Source: Citrifermentans bremense (lineage in GTDB: Bacteria; Desulfobacterota; Desulfuromonadia; Geobacterales; Geobacteraceae). From it: a DNA stretch of 64,000 nucleotides. The notes below the pieces were generated by a model. It was not told the DNA's origin. It saw only the letters and a program-made list of their open reading frames with translations, and searched no databases. Location of the stretch: the NCBI RefSeq assembly GCF_014218275.1, contig NZ_AP023213.1:4150954-4214953 (forward strand). The letters run 5' to 3'. Positions 41,652 through 50,329 of this stretch are shown in pieces. Both the position numbers and the translations under genes were made by a program. The first letter of the stretch is position 1. Each line of letters begins with the position of its first letter.

Positions 41652-42908
41652 TCAGGGGCGCACCTGCCCCGAGCCGTAGACGATGAACTTGGTGGTGGTG
41701 AGGTCGGTGAGCCCCATCGGCCCGAACGAGTGCAGCTTGGTGGTGGAGATGCCGATCTCCGCGCCGAGACCGAGCTGATTTCCGTCCGAGAAGCGGGTGG
41801 AGGCGTTCACCATCACCACGCCGGAGTTCACCTCGCGGATGAAGCGCTGCGAGTTCGCATAATCGCCGGTGATGATGGACTCGGTGTGCAGCGAGCTGTA
41901 GCGGTTGATGTGGTCGATGGCCGCATCGAGCCCGTCCACGACCGCCGCCGCCAGGATCAGCTCCAGGTACTCGGCGTACCAGTCCTCCTCGGTCGCCTCG
42001 GTCGCCTTGGGGGCGAACTGCCGGAAGGCCTTGTCCCCCCTGAGCTCCACCTTGAGCGTGGAAAGGGCCTCGTAGATGAAGGGGACGAAGGTTTCCGCTA
42101 TGTCCTTGTGGATCAGGAGCGTTTCCAGCGCGTTGCAGACGCCGGGGCGCTGGGTCTTGGCGTTGACGATGATCTCGCGCGCCATCTCGAAGTCGGCCGT
42201 GGCGTCGACGAAGATGTGGCAGACTCCCTTGTAGTGCTTGATCACCGGGATCTTGGAGTTTTCCACCACGAACCGGATCAGGCTCTCCCCCCCTCTGGGG
42301 ATGATGACGTCGATGTACTCCTCCTGCTTGAGCATCTCGGTCACCCCTTCGCGCTCCACGAACGGGATGAGGGAAAGGGCGGCGGCCGGGATGCCGTGCT
42401 TTGCGAGCTGCGCTTTCAGGATGGTGGCGATGGCGAGGTTCGAGTGGATCGCCTCGGAGCCTCCGCGCAGGACCACCGCGTTCCCGCTTTTAAGGCAGAG
42501 GGCGGCGGCGTCCGAGGTGACGTTCGGGCGCGACTCGTAGATGATGCCGATGACGCCGAGGGGGATGCGCATCTTCCCGACCATCAGGTCGTTGGGGCGC
42601 TTCCACATGCCGGTCACCTCGCCCACCGGGTCGGGGAGCTGCGCCACCTCGCGGATGGCATCGGCCATCCCTTTGACCCGCTGCTCGTTCAGCATCAGGC
42701 GGTCAAGCATCGCGGCGGAGAGCCCTCGCTGTTGCCCGGCCTCAAGGTCCTTCTTGTTTTCCTCTATGATGTGCGGCGCGTCGTTGATGAGCGCGAGCGC
42801 CATGTCCAGGAGCAGTTGGTCCTTGGCGGCGGAGGAGAGCTTCGCCATGGCGAAGGAGGCCTGCCTGGCTTCGGCGGCGATGCTGCGGATCTGTTCGGCA
42901 ACTGACAT
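41652..42908 (-). CDS. proA: Gamma-glutamyl phosphate reductase ProA
   Basis: ProA carries out the second step of proline synthesis. The start is ATG 42908 (MSVAEQIRSIAAEARQASFA) behind GGGAGGT; an in-frame codon at 42974 would add an unsupported 22 residues. The 418 residues have the aldehyde dehydrogenase fold, with VGKMRIPLGVIGIIYESRPN and the catalytic Cys in TQRPGVCNALETLL. It lies 81 bases after proB. Confidence 0.97.
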   Translation of the reverse strand: MSVAEQIRSIAAEARQASFAMAKLSSAAKDQLLLDMALALINDAPHIIEENKKDLEAGQQRGLSAAMLDRLMLNEQRVKGMADAIREVAQLPDPVGEVTGMWKRPNDLMVGKMRIPLGVIGIIYESRPNVTSDAAALCLKSGNAVVLRGGSEAIHSNLAIATILKAQLAKHGIPAAALSLIPFVEREGVTEMLKQEEYIDVIIPRGGESLIRFVVENSKIPVIKHYKGVCHIFVDATADFEMAREIIVNAKTQRPGVCNALETLLIHKDIAETFVPFIYEALSTLKVELRGDKAFRQFAPKATEATEEDWYAEYLELILAAAVVDGLDAAIDHINRYSSLHTESIITGDYANSQRFIREVNSGVVMVNASTRFSDGNQLGLGAEIGISTTKLHSFGPMGLTDLTTTKFIVYGSGQVRP

Positions 42909-42989
42909 GTGTACCTCCCGTAAGGCAAAACCCAAAGGCTTATTGACAGGGATGAAGGGTTCCATTCCCTCCATCCTCTGTGAAAAGTT

Positions 42990-44111
42990 TTAAAGCAGGA
43001 CCAGGTTGTCCCGGTGGATGACGTCGTCGCCGTAGCGAAAGCCGAGGATCTGCTCGATCTCGCCGCTTTGGTGCCCGCGGATCTTCTCCACTTCCTGGCT
43101 GGAATAATCGGTGATGCCGCGCGCGAACTCCACCCCCTCGGGGTCGAGCACCCGTACGCAGGCGCCTCGGTCGAAGCGCCCCTCCACCTTTGCGATGCCG
43201 GAAGGAAGGAGGCTCCTGCCGTGCCGGGAGAGGACGTCGCGCGCGCCGGCGTCTACGACGATGCTGCCGGCGGGCTTGATGGTGAAGGCGATCCAGTGTT
43301 TGCGCCGGTTCAGCGACTCGCCGGCCGGCAGGAACAGGGTGCCTAAGAGCTCCCCCTGCATCACGCGGGAAAGGGTGCGCTCCCCCCGCCCGGCGAAGAT
43401 GATCGCCGCGACACCCGACTTGACCACCTTCTTGGCCGCGGCGAGCTTGGTCGCCATGCCGCCGGTGCCGACGCTAGTGCCGCTGCCACCGGCGCCCCGC
43501 TCCAACTCGCGGGTCACCGCTCCCACCTGGTGGATCAGGGTGGCGCTCGGGTCGGTGCGTGGGTCGGCGGTGTAGAGGCCGTCGATGTCCGTCATGATCA
43601 AAAGTAGCTGCGCCTCGACCAGGTTGGTCACCAGCGCCGAGAGGTTGTCGTTGTCGCCGAACTTGAGCTCGTCGACCACGACCGTGTCGTTTTCGTTGAT
43701 GACCGGGATGATGCCGCAGGCAAGAAGGGTGTCCAGGGTGCCGCGGGCGTTCTGGAAGCGGCGCCTGTTGGCAAGGTCGTCGCGCGTCAAGAGTATCTGT
43801 GCCACCTTGAGGTCGTAGGAGGAGAATGCTTCCTCGTAGGCACGCATCAGCCGGGACTGCCCCACCGCGGCCGCGGCCTGCTTCTGGGGGAGGGTCCTCG
43901 GGCGGTCAGGAAGCCCCAGCGCCTGGCGCCCTGCCGCCACGGCCCCAGAGGAGACAACCACCACCTCGACCCCCTTCCCGCTGAGTTCCGCGACCTGCGC
44001 CGCGAGCCCGTCAAGAAAGCGGGGATCCACCCCCCCGTTTTCGTCGGTAAGAACACCGGATCCTATCTTGACCACGACCCGTTTTACCTTCTTAAGCAGT
44101 TCCTTGCGCAT
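42990..44111 (-). CDS. proB: Glutamate 5-kinase ProB with PUA domain
   Basis: ProB phosphorylates glutamate to start proline synthesis and is normally inhibited by proline. The 373 residues have the amino-acid kinase domain ([58 protein letters not shown]) and a C-terminal PUA domain from about residue 275 ([20 protein letters not shown]). It heads the proB-proA-nadD-rsfS-rlmH run. Confidence 0.97.
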   Translation of the reverse strand: MRKELLKKVKRVVVKIGSGVLTDENGGVDPRFLDGLAAQVAELSGKGVEVVVVSSGAVAAGRQALGLPDRPRTLPQKQAAAAVGQSRLMRAYEEAFSSYDLKVAQILLTRDDLANRRRFQNARGTLDTLLACGIIPVINENDTVVVDELKFGDNDNLSALVTNLVEAQLLLIMTDIDGLYTADPRTDPSATLIHQVGAVTRELERGAGGSGTSVGTGGMATKLAAAKKVVKSGVAAIIFAGRGERTLSRVMQGELLGTLFLPAGESLNRRKHWIAFTIKPAGSIVVDAGARDVLSRHGRSLLPSGIAKVEGRFDRGACVRVLDPEGVEFARGITDYSSQEVEKIRGHQSGEIEQILGFRYGDDVIHRDNLVLL

Positions 44112-44260
44112 CAGGATACCTTCGATAATCAGTTAATAAAGGCTAGGATACTAACATGTTTCCTGGACCATGGCAATTCAGTTGACCCTTTTGTCATAGT
44201 CAAATCATTTGACAAAGATGGGGTGGAACTTTAGACTGTGCCGAAATTTCGAGGTGACTG

Positions 44261-44746
44261 TTGTTCAACAAAGAGCTCTGGAAAAAAAGGATCTACAGCA
44301 TACTGTCGCTGGACAGCCATCCGGGGCACATCGCCGCAGGCTTTGCGGTCGGCGTCTTCATCAGCTTCACACCCTTCGTCGGACTGCACACAGCCCTCGC
44401 CATCGCGGCCGCCTTCATTTTCAGGCTCAACAAACTCACCTGCATCACCGGCGCCTGGGTCAACACGCCGGTCACCATCGTCCCCATCCTCGGCGTGAGC
44501 TACAAGCTCGGCGCCTTCCTCACCGGCGCCCGGGTCAAGGAGCTCCAGATCTCGGGAAGCCTTGAGTGGCACAACCTGGAGCGTTACGCCAAGTCGCTCA
44601 TCCTCGGCTCATCCCTGATCGGCTTCGTCTCCGCCGTCATCGCCTACTTCCTCTGTTATTACCTGGTGCTCCGCTTCCGGTCCAAGGACGCGGCCCAGTC
44701 GGAGATCGCCGAGGAGATGGCGGAGGTCGGAGAAGAACTGGATTAA
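44261..44746 (+). CDS. DUF2062 membrane protein
   Basis: The 161-residue protein has the DUF2062 signature SHPGHIAAGFAVGVFISFTP followed by FVGLHTALAIAAAFIFRLNK and WVNTPVTIVPIL. About three to four hydrophobic helices are present and an acidic tail (SEIAEEMAEVGEELD). The start is a TTG at 44261, chosen because GAGGTGA lies directly upstream. Function is unknown. It diverges from proB. Confidence 0.87.
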   Translation: MFNKELWKKRIYSILSLDSHPGHIAAGFAVGVFISFTPFVGLHTALAIAAAFIFRLNKLTCITGAWVNTPVTIVPILGVSYKLGAFLTGARVKELQISGSLEWHNLERYAKSLILGSSLIGFVSAVIAYFLCYYLVLRFRSKDAAQSEIAEEMAEVGEELD

Positions 44747-44752
44747 CCCCAC

Positions 44753-44785
44753 CAAAAAAAAGGGAGCGGTTTCTCAACCGCTCCC
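44753..44785 (-). terminator. Terminator of the DUF47-pit operon
   Basis: GGGAGCGGTT (44762-44771) pairs with AACCGCTCCC (44776-44785) over TCTC. On the minus strand it is followed by nine T residues. It ends the phosphate transporter transcript; on the plus strand it lacks a T run. Confidence 0.93.
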
Positions 44786-44815
44786 GAAGTCACTTCGTTA
44801 TTTCGTTTCCCTTTT

Positions 44816-45817
44816 TTACTTCCCGAGAAACGGCGAGAAAACCATGTAGCTCACAAAGCCGACCGTCGCCGAGGCTGGTATGGTGATGACCCAGGCCGTG
44901 ACTATGCGGTAGGCGACCCCCCAGTTGACCGCGGAGATCCTCTTGGAAAGCCCCACCCCGAGGATGGAAGAGGTGATCACGTGCGTGGTCGAGGTGGGAA
45001 GCCCCATGGCGGAAGCGCCCAGGATGACCCCTGCCGACGCGGTTTCGACGCAGAAGCCGTGCACCGGCTGCAGCTTGACGAAATCGTGCCCGACGGTCTT
45101 GATGATCCTCCACCCCCCCGCAGCGGTGCCAAGCCCCATGGCGACGGCGCAGGAGAGCTTCACCCAGTTGGGGACCTCGAAGGTGGCAAGGCTGCCGTAG
45201 CTAACCAGCGCCATGGTGATGACACCCATGGACTTCTGCGCATCGGCGGTGCCGTGGGAGAAGGCCATCACTGCCGCGGAGAAGATCTGCAGCTTGCGGA
45301 ACACCTTGTTGAGCGTGTAGGGGGCCTTGTTCCTGAAGGTCCACATCATGATGACCATGAAGAGGAAGCCGAAGAAGGCGCCGACGATCGGGGATAGAAT
45401 CAGCACGGTGATGATCTTCTTCAATCCCGCCCAGTGCAGCGCGGAGGTGCCCGCATGTGCCACGACCGACCCCGCCAGTCCGCCGATGATGGCGTGCGAG
45501 GAGGAGGAGGGAAGGCCGTAGTACCAGGTGATCAGGTTCCAGATGATGGCTCCCATGATCCCGGCCAGTACCACTACCTGGGTGATGCTGCTGGCGTCCA
45601 CGATCCCCTTGCCTATGGTCGCGGCGACCTTGGTCGAGATCATGGCGCCTACGAAGTTGAGGCCGGCGGCCATGAAGATGGCGGTCCTCACCGTGAGGGC
45701 ACGGGTGGAAACGCAGGTTGCAATGGCGTTGGCCGTATCGTGGAAGCCGTTTATGTAGTCGAACAAAAGCGCCGCGGCTATTACCGCGACCAGCAAGACT
45801 AATGTGACCTCAGGCAT
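44816..45817 (-). CDS. Pit-type inorganic phosphate transporter
   Basis: This 333-residue membrane protein of the PiT family (PF01384) has about ten helices in two inverted halves. The paired signature is seen as FDYINGFHDTANAIATCVST near residue 19 and FSHGTADAQKSMGVITMALV near residue 191, which form the phosphate site. It is encoded with a DUF47 protein by an eight-base overlap, a pairing common for metal-phosphate symporters. It is shorter than E. coli PitA because the central loop is reduced. Confidence 0.93.
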   Translation of the reverse strand: MPEVTLVLLVAVIAAALLFDYINGFHDTANAIATCVSTRALTVRTAIFMAAGLNFVGAMISTKVAATIGKGIVDASSITQVVVLAGIMGAIIWNLITWYYGLPSSSSHAIIGGLAGSVVAHAGTSALHWAGLKKIITVLILSPIVGAFFGFLFMVIMMWTFRNKAPYTLNKVFRKLQIFSAAVMAFSHGTADAQKSMGVITMALVSYGSLATFEVPNWVKLSCAVAMGLGTAAGGWRIIKTVGHDFVKLQPVHGFCVETASAGVILGASAMGLPTSTTHVITSSILGVGLSKRISAVNWGVAYRIVTAWVITIPASATVGFVSYMVFSPFLGK

Positions 45818-46427
45818 TTTTTACCACCACGCTTTCCAGGATGTTGGCTGCATCCTCGCACTTGTCCGTTGCGGTTTCCAGCGTCTCGTAGATCTCTTTC
45901 CACTTGATGAGCTGGATCGGATCCTTCTCCTCGTCGAACAGGCGGCTGATCGCCTCGCGGCAGACGCGGTCCGCCTCGTTCTCCAGGGCGTTCACCTCGA
46001 TGCAGTAGGCGCTGATCGGCTCCAGCTTGCCGCCCAGAAGAGCCACCGTCTTGTCGATGGTCTGGCAGGACTTGAGGATCAGGAAGGCAAGCTCCTTGGA
46101 CTCCGGGGTCGGCTTCTCAACGTTGTACATGACGAAGCGCTGCGCCGAGGCGTCGATCAGGTCGAGGATGTCGTCCAGCGCCGCGGAAAGGGCGTAGATG
46201 TCTTCCCGGTCGAAGGGGGTGATGAAGCTCTTGTTCAACTTCTTGATGATGTCGTGGGTGATCGTGTCGCCCTTGTGCTCGACCTCTTTGATCTTGCGCT
46301 GGCTGGCGACCGGGTCGTCGAAGTTGTCCAGCATGTCCTTCAAGAGCTGCGCACCCTCGATGATGTTGTGAGACATGTCCCTGAACATGGCGAAAAATTT
46401 CTCTTCCTTCGGAATCAACCCAAACAT
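45810..46427 (-). CDS. DUF47 family (PhoU-like) protein
   Basis: The start is ATG 46427 (MFGLIPKEEKFFAMFRDMSH), preceded by GGAGGG; an upstream in-frame codon at 46499 is rejected. The 205 residues form the all-helical PhoU-like DUF47 fold (TIGR00153), with IKEVEHKGDTITHDIIKKLN and TPFDREDIYALSAALDDILD carrying the metal-binding E/D-x3-D pattern. It probably regulates the Pit transporter with which it overlaps. Confidence 0.93.
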   Translation of the reverse strand: MFGLIPKEEKFFAMFRDMSHNIIEGAQLLKDMLDNFDDPVASQRKIKEVEHKGDTITHDIIKKLNKSFITPFDREDIYALSAALDDILDLIDASAQRFVMYNVEKPTPESKELAFLILKSCQTIDKTVALLGGKLEPISAYCIEVNALENEADRVCREAISRLFDEEKDPIQLIKWKEIYETLETATDKCEDAANILESVVVKNA

Positions 46428-46619
46428 TTGTCCCTCCAAGTAGCGGCCATAACGGCCGATTGCGTTCAAAACTGTGCAGACATAACATATTCGCGCCAAA
46501 TATTAAACCATGAAATGTGTAATGCGACTACTCTAATTAGCCCAAATCTGTTTACTTCTTGATTTCTGCGACGGTTTCGCTTATCGTGCCGGATCGTTTA
46601 CCGACAGGGAGTTACACGC

Positions 46620-47435
46620 ATGGACCCTTTACACGCCGCTGTGCTTGGCACGCTGCAGGGACTCACCGAAGTCCTCCCCATCAGCAGCTCCGCCCACCTG
46701 ATATTGATCCCGAAATTCCTGAACTGGCCCGAGTCGGGGCTCACCTTCGACGTCGCGCTCCACATCGGGACCTTCCTGGCCCTGGTCCTCTACTTCTGGC
46801 GCGACATCCTTGAATTGATCGGCAACTTCGTGGCGGCATGCCGCAACGGGCTCAACACGCCGGCTAGACGGCTCCCTTTTTACATCATCGCGGCCACCAT
46901 TCCCGCGGCGGTGGCCGGAAAGATGCTGGAGGGGCCGATCGACGAGATGTTCCGCAAGAGCCCGGCGACCATTGCGGCGCTCCTCGTCTTCTTCGGGCTG
47001 GTGCTCGCCTTCGCCGACACCGCCGGGGCCAAGCGCTGGCGGGTGGACCGGCTCACCCTGAAGTGCGCCCTGGTTATCGGACTGGCCCAGTGCCTGGCCC
47101 TGCTGCCGGGCGTCTCCCGCTCCGGGATCACCATCACCGCCGCGCTTCTTCTGGGCTTTCACCGCGAGTCGGCGGCCCGCTTCTCCTTCCTCATCTCGCT
47201 GCCCATCGTGGCCGGCGCCGCCCTTTTGAAGGTGGGGCACCTGGTGCAGACCGGGATCCCCGCAGGGGAGGAGCTCCCGCTTCTGATCGGCATCTCCACC
47301 TCCGCCGTCTTCGGCTTTTTGAGCGTCGCCTTCCTTTTGAAGCTGGTGCAGCGCGACTCCCTCTACCCCTTCGTCTGGTACCGCATCTTCGCCGGCGGAG
47401 GCGCCCTCGCCCTGATCTTCTTCCCCATCCTCTAG
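46620..47435 (+). CDS. uppP: Undecaprenyl-diphosphatase UppP (BacA)
   Basis: UppP recycles the lipid carrier for cell-wall synthesis. The 271-residue membrane protein carries TEVLPISSSAHLILIPKFLN near residue 17 and LLPGVSRSGITITAALLLGF near residue 161, the two active-site motifs. The length is standard. It stands alone with its own ribosome site. Confidence 0.96.
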   Translation: MDPLHAAVLGTLQGLTEVLPISSSAHLILIPKFLNWPESGLTFDVALHIGTFLALVLYFWRDILELIGNFVAACRNGLNTPARRLPFYIIAATIPAAVAGKMLEGPIDEMFRKSPATIAALLVFFGLVLAFADTAGAKRWRVDRLTLKCALVIGLAQCLALLPGVSRSGITITAALLLGFHRESAARFSFLISLPIVAGAALLKVGHLVQTGIPAGEELPLLIGISTSAVFGFLSVAFLLKLVQRDSLYPFVWYRIFAGGGALALIFFPIL

Positions 47436-47520
47436 TTTTCGCTGCGTCTGGCAAACTCCCCCCCATCGGGTATCATTGACCTTTGTTTTTTTCCGGCCGG
47501 GTACCCGGCGGGGAGGTCAC

Positions 47521-48216
47521 ATGAGCGGCGGAATCAAGTGCTGGCCCGAAAAGGAGCGCCCTCGCGAGAAGCTCATGCAGCAGGGGGCCTCTTTTCTTTC
47601 CGAGGCGGAGCTCCTCGCCTTGATCCTGAAGAGCGGCGACGCCGCCAGCGGACGGAGTGCGCTGGACCTGGGACGCGAGCTGATGCTCCAGTTCGGCTCG
47701 CTGAGCCTTTTAGCCGACGCCTCCTGCAGTGAAATCCAGAAGGTGAAAGGGATCGGTCCCGCGAAAGCCACCTGCATCCTTGCGGCACTCGACCTAGCCC
47801 GGCGCTTAAGAGAAAGGGACCGGCGCCCCATCGAGTCGCTCACACGCTTCACCTCCGCCTCGCAGGTATTCGAGCACCTGAACCCGGAGTTCAGGGACAG
47901 GCACAAGGAGCAGTTCCTGGCGCTGCTTCTGGACGGCAAGAACCGCATCATTTCCCGTGCCCAGATCTCCGAGGGGTCGCTGAACCAGAGCATCGTCCAC
48001 CCCCGCGAGGTCTTCAATGTCGCGGTGCGCAGCTCCGCGGCCGCAATGATCCTCCTGCACAACCACCCCACCGGAGACCCTACCCCAAGCCCCGAAGACA
48101 TGGAAGTCACCCGCCGCCTCTGCGAGGCGGGAGAGCTCCTGGGGATCAGGGTGCTCGACCACATCATCATCGGGGAAAACGAGTTCTACAGCTTCGCGGA
48201 GCACGGCCGGATATGA
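47521..48216 (+). CDS. radC: RadC family JAMM-domain protein
   Basis: The start is ATG 47521 behind GGGGAGG; an upstream in-frame codon at 47476 is unlikely. The 231 residues have an N-terminal helix-hairpin-helix-like half (LSEAELLALILKSGDA, IQKVKGIGPAKATCILAAL) and a C-terminal JAMM domain with LLHNHPTGDPTPSPEDMEVT containing the H-x-H-x7-S-x2-D metal motif. A DNA repair role once assigned to RadC is not well supported. It overlaps the next gene by four bases. Confidence 0.95.
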   Translation: MSGGIKCWPEKERPREKLMQQGASFLSEAELLALILKSGDAASGRSALDLGRELMLQFGSLSLLADASCSEIQKVKGIGPAKATCILAALDLARRLRERDRRPIESLTRFTSASQVFEHLNPEFRDRHKEQFLALLLDGKNRIISRAQISEGSLNQSIVHPREVFNVAVRSSAAAMILLHNHPTGDPTPSPEDMEVTRRLCEAGELLGIRVLDHIIIGENEFYSFAEHGRI

Positions 48217-48572
48217 CCCCCGAGACCCTCGCCATGATCCAGGGATGGTACTTCCTGCTGACCGGGGTCTGGCCGATCTTCAGCATCAATACCTTCATGG
48301 CGGTGACCGGCCCTAAGACCGACCTCTGGCTGGTCAAGACGGTCGGGGCGGTGCTGGCGGTGACAGGTGCCGTCCTCCTCACGGCCGGCGGAACGCACGA
48401 AGTCACTCCCGCCGTCGCGCACCTTGCCGCGGGAAGCGCCGCTGCACTTGCCGCAGTCGACGTCATCTACGCCTCAAAGCGAGTCATCTCGCGTATCTAC
48501 CTGGCCGACGCCGCTGCGGAAGTGGCGCTTATCATCGGCTGGGCTGTCTTCTATCTCCCAAAAACAACATGA
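48213..48572 (+). CDS. Small four-helix membrane protein of unknown function
   Basis: The 119 residues contain four hydrophobic segments (about 9-30, 40-60, 65-85 and 98-116) and no catalytic motif that I recognise. The ATGA overlap with radC shows it is translated with it. SKRVISRIYLADAAAEVALI is the last loop and helix. Confidence 0.72.
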   Translation: MTPETLAMIQGWYFLLTGVWPIFSINTFMAVTGPKTDLWLVKTVGAVLAVTGAVLLTAGGTHEVTPAVAHLAAGSAAALAAVDVIYASKRVISRIYLADAAAEVALIIGWAVFYLPKTT

Positions 48573-48586
48573 AACAGGAGGACCAC

Positions 48587-49057
48587 ATGCGAAAGACCAT
48601 CATCTCCCGCGAGTCCCGCGAGGAACCCAAGGGCGGCACCAAGTGGCTGGATCTGGGAAGCATCGCCAGCGTGGAAATAAGCTCCGAGGACCCGGCCCAG
48701 CCGATAGACGCGGCACTCCAGCCGGTGGGGGCGCCGGGGTGGCGTGCGGCGGAACCCGGACCGCAGATGGTAAGGATTCTTTTCGACGAGCCGCAGCGGC
48801 TCTCCCGGATCTACCTCCTGATAGACGAGGAGCAGGTGCCAAGAACGCAGGAATTCGTGCTCCGCTGGTCCCCGGACGGCAAAAAGTTCCGCGAGATCGT
48901 GCGGCAGCAGTTCACCTTTTCCCCTCCCGGCACCACCATCGAGCAGGAGGAATATAAGGTGGGGCTGACGGGGGTGGCAGTGCTGGAGTTGGAGATCATG
49001 CCGGACGTCTCGGGGTCCGCGGCCCGCGCCTCGCTGGGGCGGCTGCTTTTGGCCTGA
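48587..49057 (+). CDS. Soluble beta-rich protein, possibly discoidin-like
   Basis: The start is ATG 48587, with GGAGG seven bases before it, rather than the ATG at 48569. The 156 residues contain VRILFDEPQRLSRIYLLIDE and EFVLRWSPDGKKFREIVRQQ, a pattern like F5/8 type C (discoidin) sandwiches that bind sugars. There is no signal peptide, so it is probably cytoplasmic. It is 14 bases past the membrane gene in the radC operon. A decayed oxidoreductase fragment follows directly. Confidence 0.7.
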   Translation: MRKTIISRESREEPKGGTKWLDLGSIASVEISSEDPAQPIDAALQPVGAPGWRAAEPGPQMVRILFDEPQRLSRIYLLIDEEQVPRTQEFVLRWSPDGKKFREIVRQQFTFSPPGTTIEQEEYKVGLTGVAVLELEIMPDVSGSAARASLGRLLLA

Positions 49058-49082
49058 AAAGGCCCTCGTCGCGCCGCATCGG

Positions 49083-49283
49083 ACAACAGGGGGCTTTTAC
49101 AAGGTGCTCATCGAGGAGGAAACCGGAAAGATCCTGGGAGCACACCTTCTGGGCCAAAACGCAGGCGAAACCATAAACATCTTCGTCCTGGCGCTCAAGT
49201 TCGGGATCAGCGACCGGGAGTTGCGCCAGGTGCTTTGGACCTACCCGACCTTCATCTCCGACGTGAAAGACATGATCGAGTGA
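49083..49283 (+). pseudogene. 3' remnant of a pyridine nucleotide-disulfide oxidoreductase
   Basis: A frame without its own start ends in TGA at 49281-49283. From about 49086 it encodes TTGGFYKVLIEEETGKILGA, then HLLGQNAGETINIFVLALKF and a WTYPTFISDVKDMI end. This is the C-terminal dimerisation domain of the glutathione reductase/mercuric reductase-like family: the GAHLLG and YPT blocks are diagnostic. The FAD and NAD domains, about 380 residues, are missing. It begins within 30 bases of the previous gene's stop, so a deletion is likely. Confidence 0.85.
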
Positions 49284-49296
49284 AAAGCGGCGGACA

Positions 49297-49339
49297 AAAA
49301 AAAAGCGCCGAGACGAAAGGAGGACTCCATCATCGGCGC
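49297..49339 (-). terminator. Probable terminator of the AsmA-DUF1318 operon
   Basis: GCGCCGA (49305-49311) pairs with TCGGCGC (49333-49339) over 21 bases. On the minus strand it is followed by nine T residues. It is far (about 250 bases) from the DUF1318 stop, so it could instead serve an unseen small RNA. Confidence 0.6.
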
Positions 49340-49586
49340 AAAGTAAGGTTTTTGTTCGTGCTGCTGTCTTCACTATTACAAAAGCGGTGCCAACTTCGAA
49401 AAAAACCTTACTTCCGTGTAACCCTTTGAAAACAAGTCATTAAATTGTGCGAAACCACACAGCTCCCCGTTGCCGTGAGAACCCCTAGGTTGAACAGCCG
49501 GCAGGAAAAGGTTCACTCCTGCACCCAAAAGTGGCGTATAAACGGGTAGTTTCAAATATTCAACACGCAGTTCAAATTTTGGACAG
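49340..49586. other. AT-richer spacer without a gene
   Basis: About 250 bases between the hairpin and the DUF1318 stop. I see no open frame with a ribosome site and no RNA gene. Base composition is clearly lower in GC than the flanking genes. Confidence 0.5.
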
Positions 49587-50258
49587 CTACTTCTGCACCC
49601 AGCGGTCGTTCGGCAACTGCATCCACCACCCTGGCCGGGCGGCCTCCCTTTTGGTCTCGGCGAAGGTGGCCGCGGCTTTTCCCAGCACCAGGTTCAGCGC
49701 TTCCTTGCTTTCCTTTTGCTTCTGCAGCTTCAGTATCGCCTTGGCCATGCTCATCACCACCGTCTTGCGGCTCTGGTTCTCCGCCGCCAAAAGGCTCTCG
49801 TCCTGGGGCGCCAGTTTCGCCTTTGCCGTCGGCGGCGCCACCACCAGCCCCTGTTTCGAGATCCCAATCGCGCCGCTGTTGAAGAGCGCGGTAAGCCTTG
49901 GGAGCCGGCTGCTCATATCGTCATAGGCTTTCAAGACCTCCGGCATACTGGAAAGCTCCACAGCCAGGGCGTCGGCATCGGCATCGGTGTCGGCCGCCCA
50001 CGCTTCAGATACCAGCGACAAGGAAGGGAGCTGGTCAAAGAGCCGGCTCTGGGGCCCTTGCTGTTCCAGCGGCGCAGGCGCGGGGGGAGCGCTCTCCCCG
50101 CCCGGCTTCTCGCTCGGTTTCAAGAGCATGTCGTCCAGCGACTTGTAAGCCTCCTTAGCCGCCTTCTCGGGGAAGTAGACGTTGACGGTGATCACGGCGC
50201 AGGCGCTGAAAAGAAAGCAGGTCAGGGCCAGCAGCGATTTAAGCAATCTTCCTCTCAT
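49587..50258 (-). CDS. DUF1318 (YdbL-like) lipoprotein
   Basis: The start is ATG 50258 (MRGRLLKSLLALTCFLFSAC), giving a 223-residue lipoprotein with lipobox LFSAC. After the Cys comes VITVNVYFPEKAAKEAYKSL, then an acidic, Pro-rich linker, and a C-terminal YdbL-like domain (about 130-223) ending RPGWWMQLPNDRWVQK, close in pattern to the C-terminus of E. coli YdbL. The gene follows the AsmA-like gene by 71 bases. In E. coli, YdbL and the lipoprotein YnbE work with the AsmA-like YdbH in moving lipids to the outer membrane; a similar role here is inferred. Confidence 0.82.
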   Translation of the reverse strand: MRGRLLKSLLALTCFLFSACAVITVNVYFPEKAAKEAYKSLDDMLLKPSEKPGGESAPPAPAPLEQQGPQSRLFDQLPSLSLVSEAWAADTDADADALAVELSSMPEVLKAYDDMSSRLPRLTALFNSGAIGISKQGLVVAPPTAKAKLAPQDESLLAAENQSRKTVVMSMAKAILKLQKQKESKEALNLVLGKAAATFAETKREAARPGWWMQLPNDRWVQK

Positions 50259-50329
50259 GGGATACCTCCGATGCCTTTGTTTATCTTTGCTTGATTCACC
50301 CGGTGAATATAACACAGCCTGGTTACTGT

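Noticed and set aside
41730-42905. 391-codon plus-strand frame opposite proA
   Set aside because: Antisense to proA, with composition typical of a reversed GC-rich frame.
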